From Nautilus pompilius (Eukaryota; Mollusca; Cephalopoda; Nautilida; Nautilidae): DNA of 64,000 bases. Shown here in pieces: positions 49,746 to 60,609 of this stretch. The stretch covers positions 2,480,001-2,544,000 of the forward strand of contig JACATO010002127.1 in assembly GCA_018389105.1 (NCBI GenBank), in the 5' to 3' direction. A program made the position numbers and the translations under genes. How positions within the stretch are numbered: the stretch's first letter is position 1; each line of letters begins with the position of its first letter. Under the pieces are notes generated by a model. The model was given only the letters and a program-made list of their open reading frames with translations. It made no database searches and was not told the origin of the DNA.

Positions 49746-51795
49746 TATTAGAAAGAACCGTTATTATGCGATGAAAAAATTATTTATACATTACACATCT
49801 CATGTATTTTATTTTTAATTTTTATCTAGCGTTGCCAAGGATTGTTAATGGTTCCAGTCATGAAGTAGTTCTGCATATAGAAAGCTAGAAGGAAAATGAG
49901 CTGTTTGGGTCTGCAGCAATGAAGATGATAACTGAGCATAATCACAAAGTCTGAGACAAAAAATAAATCTTGCTTTTAAAATGAGGGTCCTCAAGTACAA
50001 GTTTTAGTTACTTAATAAATTAGACATTCAAATGAAATCTGGCTGAATTTAAAAGTGTTTTAAAATTCTGAAATGCTTCATACAAGGTTAGCAATTTCAC
50101 TTCTCTTTCTTGCCCAGGTGAACACAACTCTGCTTCATTGTTACTTGTGTGACAGCTTCAGTATTATTGCCTGGAAGTTTTCTTAACTGAACTTAAATGG
50201 CTGTTGTCTCTATATGACAGTAAAAGAAAGTTATGGAGCAGATGTGCAGAGTCCAAAGGCGGCAGAAGTCATCTGGCAAAAGGCTTCTCAGTAATGCATT
50301 TCCCAGTGGACTTTGAGTGAACACGTGCACTGAATCTGAGCCACCCTATATAGATTACAGGGAATTACATACTGTTATCACACACAGCTTGAAGGTTTCC
50401 TTCTGATCAATATAAGAATTATTGTCAGAAGTCATATGAAAATATATAATGATGGCAGAGGTCAACCAATGGCTGATACATGTTACAAAATAAAAAAAAC
50501 TGAAGGGTTATCTTACTGAGACCAAAGCAGTTACTTACACTTCTAAATAATCTTTTATTTGCCAAGAGCTGCAGTGATGCTAGTATACTTTTTTTAATAT
50601 TGTTATTTCTTCTAAGCATGGCACTAGAACTTCACGTAAAGCCTACAAATAAATACAATTTATATTTTATATTTATATATAATCACATATAATAAACACT
50701 ATCACAAATTGCTTATTATATATGATTACCAATGGTAGACTGGTCCACCAGGAAGCTGATAAATTTCCAGGTGCACTCTCTCTCTTATATTCCATCTTTT
50801 AAATTACATATATAATTTATATACATGAACACAATCATTGAATGGAGAATGAAATAAACAAATGTATCTTTTACAATACGATAAAACAGTTACATGAATA
50901 TTTGTGTAACAGAAATGGACTATATTAGACTAGCTACATTTGCTCTACCAAAGTCTCAAAAGATTCACATGCTGGTAAAATCCATATTATCTAAATCATC
51001 AAATCTACACCCACCAGAACTATTTTTACATAAAACGTGAATTATTAAATATAAAGTTTGATATTTTGTAAACTTTTCTCCACTAATTCCATTCTTTAAA
51101 TTTTATCTTTGGATGAAGTCAGCACTGTTTCCATATATGAACATATTTTACTTGTACCTCTGAAATTGAATCCATGTGCACTTTTGTAAAACAAATGAAT
51201 GGCTTTGTTTGTGTAATTTGCATTTTATTGTATTTAGTTAACGATTTTCACTTTTTCCTTTGTATTGTTACATAGTATACATACACTCCTAATAGTTCCA
51301 GAATATCCCTATAATACAAATTAGTTTATTAGTTTTTACTAACAGCTGGACCAGTTTATAATTATTAACATAGATTATTTCATATGATAAGAAGGAAACT
51401 TGTTTTCTTATTTATAGTAGGCCCCTACATATCACCCTTTAAGACATTAAACCTGAAGGCCCCCTCCCTGCCATCTAACTTTTTCCCTGTAAAGTTTCTC
51501 CATGTCTGGTGATTACTGTGTTTTGAAATCCTGCCACAGTTGCCCATTTCCATAATATCATTAAACAAAGCAAAGTTAATAAGTCCTAGTATCCCTTTTT
51601 TTAAAAATGTATGATATAACCTGTGCATCTCTATATCATTCAATTGTCAAATAATGTATTTATTGTATGTACCTGTTCTAACAACAATAAGGCCATGAAA
51701 ACAGGTGTAGAATCTCAGCTAAAGAAAGTTCATTATAATGATTAGTGAGATTGAGAGGAAGATAACAATAAAGTTAAAACATAAAATTTAATAAC
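49746..51795. other. Non-coding DNA upstream of the CFAP141-like gene
   Basis: No exons or transposases recognised. It includes a GTTGCCAAGG string at 49831-49840 that resembles half of an RFX X-box. The - strand frame at 51425-51643 has no family match. Confidence 0.4.
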
Positions 51796-51799
51796 TTTT

Positions 51800-52100
51800 T
51801 GTTTTAGTGTCCCCATCTGGGAACTTGCTGGATGGTGACAGTGGGTGCATGACAGTGGAAATTATGGCCTGACCAACCTAACAAACTTACTGAAGTGTCT
51901 ACTATAAATCCTGATATTTAGATGTGGAAGGAAATCAGAAAGATCAGAGGAAACCCAAGCGACTAACGGAAGAGGAGCAAGAAAAAACCATGCTAGGGAA
52001 ATATGCTACACACTCCAAGCTATTCCCATTGAAAGCAAACTTGGGTTTTCAACCTTAGTAGACCAGTAGTCAAACTACCAGATTACTATGCCACACACAA
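51800..52100 (-). repeat. SINE-like dispersed repeat, copy F
   Basis: On the reverse strand: GTAGTTTGACTACTGG, ACCCAAGTTTGC (B-box-like position), AGCTTGGAGTGTGTAGCATA, CCCTAGCATGGTTTTTTCTT, GCTCCTCTTCC, CTTGGGTTTCCTCTGATC and TTTATAGTAGACAC. All blocks are in the same order as in copies A, C and D. Confidence 0.65.
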
Positions 52101-53456
52101 AATTTGGCATTACAGCTTTAAAAATAATATATAATCTGCTTTGCATTAAGAAAAACTTCTAAGAGATTTCTGAAAACTAATGATGCATTTGACTTCTATG
52201 TTGTTTGGTAAGGTACTCAACTAGAAGTATTTGCAATTCATTTGTTAAGAATCTCCTAACAATTATTATTATTTAGTGTGACAAATCATTTTTCATTTAT
52301 TCAGACTATGTCATCTACAGTTTAGCCAATGAACTGGATTCTACACAGTAATTCCTGGTGGGGAGGTTCCAGATACCTAAAATGTGTACTCCATCCAAAA
52401 ATGTGACTCCAACATAATGTTGTCAAATTCTAACACTTCAAAGTAACGTTGCATTTTTTGAAAAATCTTTTTCCACACCTTCTGCAACCACCGCTATTAA
52501 AGTTATTTGAGCACAGATGTTTGTGTCCAAATTATCCAGCCATTAAAAATGCAAAAACTATTTCATCCTCCAAAACAATCAGTGAAAACTCAATTTCTAA
52601 ATTCTCTCAACCAGTAAATGCATTTACAATTTTTTCTTACCTCTATGAAATTTTTTTTTTAAATAAATATTTGATCAACTGTTTGAAAATGAAAAGCAAA
52701 TCAACACAAAAGGAAAATCTCTTTTCTAACAGCAACTCGTTCTAAATTTTAAAAAATTTGTGGTGTAAAGATGTGCTACCACAAGTACAGCTTTCTCAAG
52801 GATGGAGGTAAGGATGTCTTTCTAGCTCAGGATATGACGTCGCAGTCCGTTTGATGAGTGGATTCTCTCGTACAGATCTGGTCTACCAGGGCCCTTCAAC
52901 TCCCAAATGGAATTGCCAGATGGCGGATTCTCATTCGCGATGTGGACTAAACATTTGCGCCATTGCGGTAAACGACTTCATTCCAGTGAGTCAGTTAATT
53001 TTCTACTCGACGGCAGCCATCTTGTTTTCATGATTGTACGCAAAAGAAGAACAAAACAGAAAGTTAGTTAATCAGTTATTACCGCCAAAATTGTCCAAAT
53101 AGCCTGTATAGTGCATGTATTAATAGAAGGGAATTCAGAAAGATAGGTGAATAATAAAGTATGCTGATGAAATGCCACTGTGGGCGGAGACAGCAGCGTT
53201 CCATTGAACGGCTGTAGCCTGATGGCGAGAAGAGTCCTCCACCAACACAATAATTTAGCGTCTGTTTCGTTTCTAAAACTAATTTGGCAAATTGAATGCA
53301 GAGTGCGAGGATTTTTGGAAAAAGAAAAAAATAATAATAAACAGTGTGGAACCGCAGAAGTTGCTGCTGCGAGTCTTTAAGCTTACAGGATCGGACACTG
53401 TCTGCTACTGATTGTTACCTTACGTACGAGCTCGTTGACTCATCTGGGGGTAACAT
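52101..53456. other. Mostly non-coding; moderately CpG-rich part at 52.84-53.40 kb
   Basis: The first 700 bp are AT-rich with nothing recognised. From about 52840 CpG dinucleotides increase and YY1-like strings occur: AGATGGCGG at 52919-52927 and GCCATCTTG at 53016-53024. A short open frame beginning MARRVLHQHNN opens at 53222 on the + strand. This could be a weak promoter and first exon of an unidentified gene, but no downstream exon was found. Confidence 0.3.
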
Positions 53457-53676
53457 GGAATCACATGCTGCAAACCATGTGTAGCAGAATTTCTCATGCC
53501 CATGTTAAATAGGAATCACATGCTACAAACCATGTGTAGCAGAATTTCTCATGCCCATGTTAAATAGGAATCACATGCTACAAACCATGTGTAGCAGAAT
53601 TTCTCATGCCCATGTTAAATAGGAATCACATGCTACAAACCATGTGTAGCAGAATTTCTCATGCCCATGTTAAATA
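53457..53676. repeat. Tandem repeat, four copies of a 55-bp unit
   Basis: Units at 53457-53511, 53512-53566, 53567-53621 and 53622-53676 are identical except that the first has GCTGC where the rest have GCTAC. Each unit contains CACATGCTACAAACCATGTG, a dyad with CACATG/CATGTG arms. The near-identity points to recent expansion. Confidence 0.97.
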
Positions 53677-55589
53677 TTGGTATACTGTATTATACAAAGA
53701 GGCAGGGAGTTTGTGACTTGATTACATCCTTGTAAATCAAAAATGTTTATGAAGAAACACATTTACCCAACTAGACTCCACAACCTTCTCAGAGAGACCG
53801 TTTATAGAGATGTCTAAATTGGTTCAGCTGGAAAATTGGAACCAAATTGTCACTCTTAAATGTCTTTTTTTAGAATGAAATACAAGCTACATTCCTTTTC
53901 TTCTACAGTATGGTTGGCATGATCTAGCTAGCATTTGGTTCGACTAATTTCTTTAGTCATAATTAAAAGCTGTGATAATGAATTTTTAATTAATTAGAAC
54001 TTTTCTTCTAATTATATACAGATAGTTCTTTCTATCTTACTGGCTTCTGATTCATTTTTATATTATCAGGTAAATTTTACGTAGTTCTGCAAAGATCCAC
54101 AAGATCCTCATCTCTGAATCATTTGCTATTCAGGTGTAAAATAATTACTCCAGTCTGTACCTAAACAACGTCACAGGGATAAATTTGCACTATTTCCTCT
54201 CTGAAAATTTTTGTTCTTTTTTTATTTCCTAAATCAAATTACTTGATAAAGACATCACCAAAAAAAATCCGATTTATATGGATGACTTCACTTACAAGAA
54301 AATAATATTTCCTTTTGAAAATTTAAAAAGGAAATACCTAATTAGTTCATGTTTGTTTAGTATTCTAATCCGTTTCCAGTTCTGTTTGCTCCCAAGGGTA
54401 AGTAAGCCCAAGGCTTTGATGATTAATTTGTGCAGGCTCTTTTAATCTGTGGATTTCCATATATGTAATAAATCAGTAGATATATTTAATTAAATGATGA
54501 ATTTTCTTAAGTAATGAAACACATCATTAACAATTCTTGAGTAAACGGGTTGGAAAGGTTTCATTTCTTGAATGCTTTAGGTAAATTGTGCTTTTTGTCA
54601 TTTCATTTTAGTATGAGAGGAATTAAAATAACATATTCAAAGTCTAAGGTGAAGGACGGAGACAGCATCTAGGAGTTGAATTAACAGTAACACTTGCAGA
54701 TTATTTTACATTACAAGAAAAAGCCTCAGGTACAAAAATAATTTAGATTAATCACCAACCAAAATGAATTATTGAAATCCAAAGGTTTTTAATTGTAATA
54801 CTACTGTTTAATGTTTCAATGCTGAAATTAGTAATCTTAAATCAATAGAAACGTGTTTAAAATAATTAAATATTTCAGAGGCCTCCATCCTTTAATTTCT
54901 AGCTTTTTTCAAGTGAGAAATGAAGCAGTTGCAACATTAACAACACCGGCCTGCAGAACTATGACAGAGACAGGTGTTTTTGGTCTCTTAATATAAGAGC
55001 TAGGATCTTGTTCCTACATTTGAAAAGCATTTGTAGTTTTAATTTATTAAAATTTCCTTGTAAACAATGATAAAGTAGGATATTTATAAAGATAAAAAAC
55101 AAAAGATTTTAATTATGGAGTAAATTTAGTCTCTTTGCTTATGTATGGACCATATTTTTGCCTTCAATTCTTATTTGATTAAGTATAAATGTTGGAAACA
55201 AAAACATTTAACGAACTCTAGAAAAATGCAATATCAAGCTAAATTCTTTTGGGACAATAGGAAATTAGATTTTTTCCTGGGAATTTGACTCAGATGAGTA
55301 CTAAATTATTCTTTTCATTACATTCCAGCAGAAGCATCATTGCTGATTTTGTTCAGATGGCATATGTCATTGATGAAAAGCCATCTCCTACTTATTAAAA
55401 AAAATTTCTGCTGTTTTATATTTTTGCCATACAGTGTAAATTTTTTAAATATGCACGTATTGAATATAATTATGGAAAGAGATGAAAAACTGGGTCTAAC
55501 TCTGAATGTATGCTGAATAATATGGCTCCTTGGAAGGAAATATTACATGACAAGTGTATAAAAAAATCAAAGTCTTAGCTAATAAATGC
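53677..55589. other. AT-rich non-coding DNA, nothing recognised
   Basis: No exon with splice support, transposase or RNA gene was recognised. Confidence 0.4.
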
Positions 55590-56085
55590 AGTTCGTGCAG
55601 CTTGACTTCATGTTTCAGAAGGAACTGTATGCAAGACTCTGGGGAAGATATGCAAAACTGCTTCTGTTGACAATATTAAAAGTGAGAATTAAGTACTTCA
55701 AGGTATGTTGTTTGCGTGGTAGACGACAAGCCAGCAGCAAATGAGTTGGCTGCGAGTACAGATGCTAAGGTTTCTTAAAGAATATAAGATACGCATTAAT
55801 GCGAAGAGGTTTCATTGGATGTGTATCTGCCCACAAACCTCCGCTGATGAGAGGCAAAGCTGAAATGGGCAGAAGAAGTGAAACAGTAAGATGATGAAAC
55901 CTGGAAAAAGGTGCATCATTACAGATGATTCCAAGTTTGAACTGTTTGGTAACGATCATTGGTAGTTTATTCAAAGTGGACACGCAAGCGGTATAATGGT
56001 CAGTGTACAACAACTGGAGTAAAGCTCAAGGATGGATTTAGGGTCTTGGTGGCGCACTTCTCCCTCATCTCTCTCATATATAAAT
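55590..56085 (+). pseudogene. Decayed Tc1-family transposase fragment
   Basis: On the + strand, broken frames give VSEGTVCKTLGKI (helix-turn-helix recognition helix), RRGFIGCVSAHKPPLM (the G..G....KPLL linker) and IITDDSKFELFGNDHW (first catalytic block, IFSDESKF.LFG). They end with RKRYNGQCTTTGVKLKDG and FRVLVAHFS (the VKHGGG.VMVWG.FS block). Frame changes fall between each block. The C-terminal third and the ends of the element were not found. Confidence 0.75.
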
Positions 56086-56209
56086 CACTAATTTAAATAA
56101 ACTAATTTATGTAGATTTACTAGTTATTCGCAGCCAAAAATAACATGATCTGTAATAGACATGCCAAATTACTCATTTAATAAAACAGTAAAATAAAGAC
56201 AAAACTATA

Positions 56210-57430
56210 TGTTTAGTAATTATTACAATGGCTTTCTTCTGAACCTTTTCAGATGTGAAATTAATAATGGCGTCATCGAAACTGAGTTCATTCTTTACCC
56301 ATTTTTAAAACTCTCGATCCGCACTGCAGTCGGTAATTGGCAGACTCAAATAAATTCAGAACTCTACATCCACATTTGGGAAAACGGGTTTGAGATTGTT
56401 TGGTCGGGTTACTTGCAGACAATCTTGCGCCAAAGGGGGTCACGTCCCTTTCTATGGATTAAGGGAACTGTACTATTTCTCCCGAGAAAGAATTGTCAAA
56501 ACCTGTTCGGGTAAGTCTCGCTCATTCTCTTTACTGCAGCTGAAATATCAGAAACCGCCATAAATTTGAAACTGGTTAAGGCTCGAACTTCATTTCTGTC
56601 GATTCATGCGCCACAGGACGATTGTTCAAGCAGACAACCAGCTCGTCAACGATTGGTGTGAAATTCTCGCACGATCCTGGCAATGCAACTTCGCCGTCAC
56701 GTGTTTAGTCATCTGCCAGTTTACGTTTTCGTTTGTTTTTTTTAATTGTTCATCTGCGACATCTGACAGTTGACCAGCGTTTTCTTCAAGAACCTCGGCC
56801 CTCACAGAGAGAGTGCTGCCGTATTCTATTAAAGACTTGAACATTTAGGTTTTTCTCTTGAACCTTTGCGGTTGTCGATCTTTGAAAGACCCTGTGCAAA
56901 CCATTGTACTTCGCGGACATCTTGGAGGCAGTCGTACCATTGACCGCGTGTGTACCAATTAATTCTGCTTTCATGTTATATGGCCATTAGTTGATTATTC
57001 TTAGCCGGTGAAACTCTTGTACACTACAGCTTCTTCACTCACGCAGTGTGAAACATCCGGATACAATTTAAAAAGAGTAGTTTGTTTGGGCTGCTCGTTG
57101 GAAATAGTCTCAAGAACTTTTCATCCCATCAGAAGTGCGATGTTTTCGTGGATCGTAGAAGATACGTAATATACTTGATCACGACTCAAGTACACGGCCA
57201 AAAATTCTAGTGCTTTGAAAACATCAAAATCACCCGTTTCCTCCATTGCTTTCATTCTTCGCCAAGTGGCATTAGCACAGAAGGCTCAGACCCTCGATAA
57301 CCCCTTCCTAACGTTTTTCATTTCCCAAATGAATTTTCATGCGTTTACTTTTCAGTTCGTTTCCTACCCAGCGCTGCCCAGAATGAAGATGTCCATGGTT
57401 CAGGATAGGTCGCTCGAGTCTTTGTAAGGA
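56210..57430 (-). pseudogene. Decayed hAT transposase of the ZMYM1/TTF-finger type
   Basis: Reading the - strand from 57430 down: GDFDVFKALEFLAVYLSRDQ and YVSSTIHENIALLMG resemble the F..LL.......YTSP.IQNEII region. Then GTHAVNGTTASKMSAKYNGL and a second-frame RGQWYDCLQDV match the CRGQGYDNASNMSGKYNGLQ catalytic block. Finally IYLSLPITDCSADRELLKM then VKNELS near 56300 match the hAT C-terminal dimerisation block (LRI.LTLPV..CSAERSFSKL..IKN.LR). Stops and frame changes are many. It is more CpG-rich than the surroundings, and part of it looks like a coding island without being a host gene. Confidence 0.72.
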
Positions 57431-57639
57431 GTGCAGAATATCTTCCCTGTAGACGGGGACTAGATTAACCATTTTCTTTTCCTTGTCTCACCATTTAAGA
57501 AAAAAAATCTTTTTTTTTCATCTGAACGGAAAGTAATTCAGGGAGCATCACCTACTCACATCTTTGGAATGATCGGTCGCTCCGTTGCTTTAAAATCGTT
57601 TCTAGCCACATTCTGATCAGAAATTTCCCATCCACGAAT

Positions 57640-58087
57640 CCATTAACCTTTTAGTTTTATTATCAGCTGGAAATATGGCTGGATCCGATCTAAGTTCTGA
57701 AGCAACATCTTCTAATGGATTTAATTTGAACTTGTTGTACCATTCTTTTATTTGGGTAACACCCATGGTATTGTCACCAAAAGTATGTTGAATTTTGCGA
57801 ATTGTTTCCGTTTGGGTATCTCCAAGCTTTTGGCAAAACTTGATGCAAGATCATTGATCCACACGTTCTGTCATCACGGGCGAAATGAAAATGCGATGAT
57901 TTAGTAGTACAGCACCTCACATGTTGGCTGCCTGACAGCGACTGACGCATCCAGCAAGCCCGCCAAAAACCACGCATGCGCATGAAGGCATGTGGCTCCA
58001 CTATACACACTTTTGCCTCCCTAACGTCATTACTTCTCACGGGGAAAAAAAAAAAAAAAGTCGGATACTTTTTAGACAAATCTCGTA
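57640..58087 (-). mobile_element. 5' fragment of a mariner element
   Basis: The end at 58085 reads, on the - strand, CGAGATTTGTCTAAAAAGTA followed by TCCGAC, with TA just outside (58086-58087). A T-rich stretch and a start codon at 57874 follow. The frame MTERVDQ (then a one-base shift) KFCQKLGDTQTETIRKIQHT, GVTQIKEWYNKFKLNP corresponds to the N-terminal helix-turn-helix of mariners of the GVQW3-like type. It belongs to a different subfamily from the full copy at 40.2 kb. The catalytic domain and right end are missing. Confidence 0.8.
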
Positions 58088-58769
58088 TTAAGTCAATATT
58101 CTTTGCGTCTTATGGCAAACAGCGACATTTTAAGCACAGATTTAGCATTGGGGATGGTGGTGTTCTATCTGTTACTATTGGAGAACTGTTTCTCAGGCTG
58201 CACCCTCAAACTAACCCTACCATAGTAATTCTGATACTTTCCTGGAGTTAGTTGCTCCGAAAGAAAACAATACGTACAAGTAGGTAGGCGGGTAGACTAT
58301 GCTATTAACTGATAACCATCTTAATATGCTGTGGACGAGGTACACAATCAAGTACTTGCAGAACTTTCTCTTTAGTCAAATGACCAGCGAAAACTCCTAC
58401 ACATTCTGACACAAATGCAAGTATGGTATTCATTAAAGACTTAACTGCGGCCAATTAAGGTTGCTGCGAGACTCGATCTAATTGTGGTGACCTGTGACAG
58501 GATTTACACACTAACATACACCACCGACTAAAAGTTCGGTCAGCTCGCTGAAGGCTTTTTCTGGAAAATGCCTAATTTCTGTAATTACTACATGAAGTTA
58601 TAGGCGTCTTTGGTAGGGAAGATTCTTTGTTTTGTATTATCCTACCTTATTTTCATCTTGTTAGTAGCAAAACTACATTGTTTTTTAAGGTTCAATGTAA
58701 TTCATAATTATTAACAAACTATATATAAATAAATGAATAGCACAGGTACATTATACATACGAGTATATA

Positions 58770-60154
58770 TACAGTCAACTTTCGATTATCCGGAATAATG
58801 GTGGAAAACTCTGATGATGAAAAACAGATGTAAATAGGCTATGAGACCATATTTACCTCTGTGGAAACGGTGGGATGAGGTAAAAAACGTGGAGAAAAAT
58901 ATATTACAATGAGAAAAAGGATAAGAAATTTGCATTGTTTAATTGTTTTCATAAAGTAGTAGTACATTGTTTCATTGAATGGCTTCCCTCGTACGTATAA
59001 CTACAGTAGTTTGTCAGATATTATCAGTATGCTGTCCTCTTGCTGCTCGAAGTAGCCAACTAGGTTTTCAGTGTAACTGAGTGCATTATTATGACTGATG
59101 CGGCGCTCTGGAATCAACTCCTGCTCTTCTCCCTCACTTTCGGTTGCCTCAGCTGTTTCTGTCTTCAAGCTCACTTCACACGCCCACAGTTACTATCGAC
59201 TCTTAGCGGTCGCCCTGCAGCCATTCCTCAATATTCTCGACATCAGCATTTTTTACAACCTCTTTTGACTGCAGGAGAATCGCTGCTGAAATTTCTTCCT
59301 CATCAAATCTTCATTGTCGTTTTCCAGGATAATCTTGCCCAATCGCACTGTCCAATAGCAGAACAACTTTCCTCTGGGGGGGGGTCTCTGCTTTGTTTTG
59401 CACAGATCCGTCGAGACGCCTCTTTGTTGGCTGAATTACTCAGCATCACTGGTTCTTCCCCTGCGTTGACTCCTTCATTTACGCTTAGACATATCGCTTG
59501 ACAGGTCGGAGCTACTTACGGAGTTGCCGTATTTTTCGGCATATAAGACGCACCCGGGTCTTAGAAGGAAACATTTAGGAAAAAAAGATTTGTATATAAG
59601 AACCGTTACACAGACTATGAATATCTGCTAATAAATAAGTGCGTCTTATATTCCGAAAAATACGGTAATTATTCTTTTCTCTTTTCTAAATTATGAGTTT
59701 CCAAAAATTCCGATATCGTAGGAAGCCATTCGCCGTTTTTCTTTTATTTGAAGCCTTTTCCGAATCGTTAGACCAACGTGCTGCTTCGCCTTATACACGG
59801 GTATTGAGACAACGCCATGTGTTTATTATTAAACAAAAGAAAAATCACTAACAATTTCCACTGGCAACAATGATAAGTCTGAATACAATAGCTCTGGTTA
59901 GTTGACTTTCAGTTCAATGAATAGGAGTGAGGTACGTTTGGAGACAATCTTAAAATAGAGCCATGGAAGGTGGGAATGAGATTGCAATGGATAAAAAAAG
60001 GGTCAGTGACACGGCTGACTGTGGCGCCAGTATGACGAATTCTTGTAAAGTTGTTTTTATAGAGATGCCATTTCAGTCTTACTTATAATGGCTTCAGTTT
60101 GTTGTTCATTTTGTGCTGGTTAATCCGCTCATGGATAATCGAGAGTAGACTGCA
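58770..60154 (-). mobile_element. Tigger/pogo-like element, internally decayed, with a nested MITE
   Basis: Spans 58772-60152 (1,381 bp). The left end is CAGTCAACTTTCGATTATCC; the right end on the reverse strand reads CAGTCTACTCTCGATTATCC. TA precedes it and CA (decayed TA) follows. On the - strand near 59280-59020, fragments such as EEEISAAILLQSKEVVKNAD and SHNNALSYTENLVGYFEQQED resemble the C-terminal tail of Tigger transposases (A...L....YIEQQ.D). Most of the coding part is deleted or eroded. A 139-bp MITE lies inside at 59527-59665. Confidence 0.8.
59527..59665. mobile_element. MITE with CCGTATTTTTCGG termini, nested in the Tigger element
   Basis: Left end CCGTATTTTTCGGCATATAA then GACGCAC; right end is the near-perfect reverse complement (GTGCGTC then TTATATTCCGAAAAATACGG). 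Length 139 bp, no coding capacity. Elements with this kind of terminus are widespread in animal genomes, but I cannot assign the superfamily from sequence alone, and no clear target duplication is visible. Its position inside the Tigger at 58772-60152 shows it inserted later. Confidence 0.85.
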
Positions 60155-60609
60155 CACACACGCACACGATGCTAGAGCTGATTTTAAAACAATTCATTTT
60201 CCATGTTCAATCTTAGTTGTTTACTTGACATCCCACCTAGTTTTCTTTGCATGTACAACAGGTTTGTGAGGCATAAATCCTTTTAACAAAAGAAGACAAC
60301 CAACTGCTAAGTTGGATTAGAAACCGTATATCACTGCACACTCATAAAGTTTGTGACAAACAAAGAGTTTCCAAGGCCAGTGCGAGTGTCAAACTTCCAT
60401 CACTTTGTACGGGCTTCTTTTAATAGAGCAGTCAGATCACAAGTTAATGCCACATTCTCTAATCCCCATGACCAGATGTCCAATGCTAATTTCTTGGCAA
60501 AAGATTTCAGATGCCAGTTATAAAAAAAAAGAAAATGGATAGATGGATATCAAAAACTATTAAGGTGTTTTGCAGTTTCGTAAAAAAAGATTGAGAGGTA
60601 CATTTACCA

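Noticed and set aside
56209-56514. 101-codon open frame on the + strand
   Set aside because: The opposite strand carries the hAT C-terminal block, so this frame is a shadow.
59091-59501. 136-codon open frame on the + strand
   Set aside because: It is the antisense shadow of the decayed Tigger C-terminal region on the - strand.
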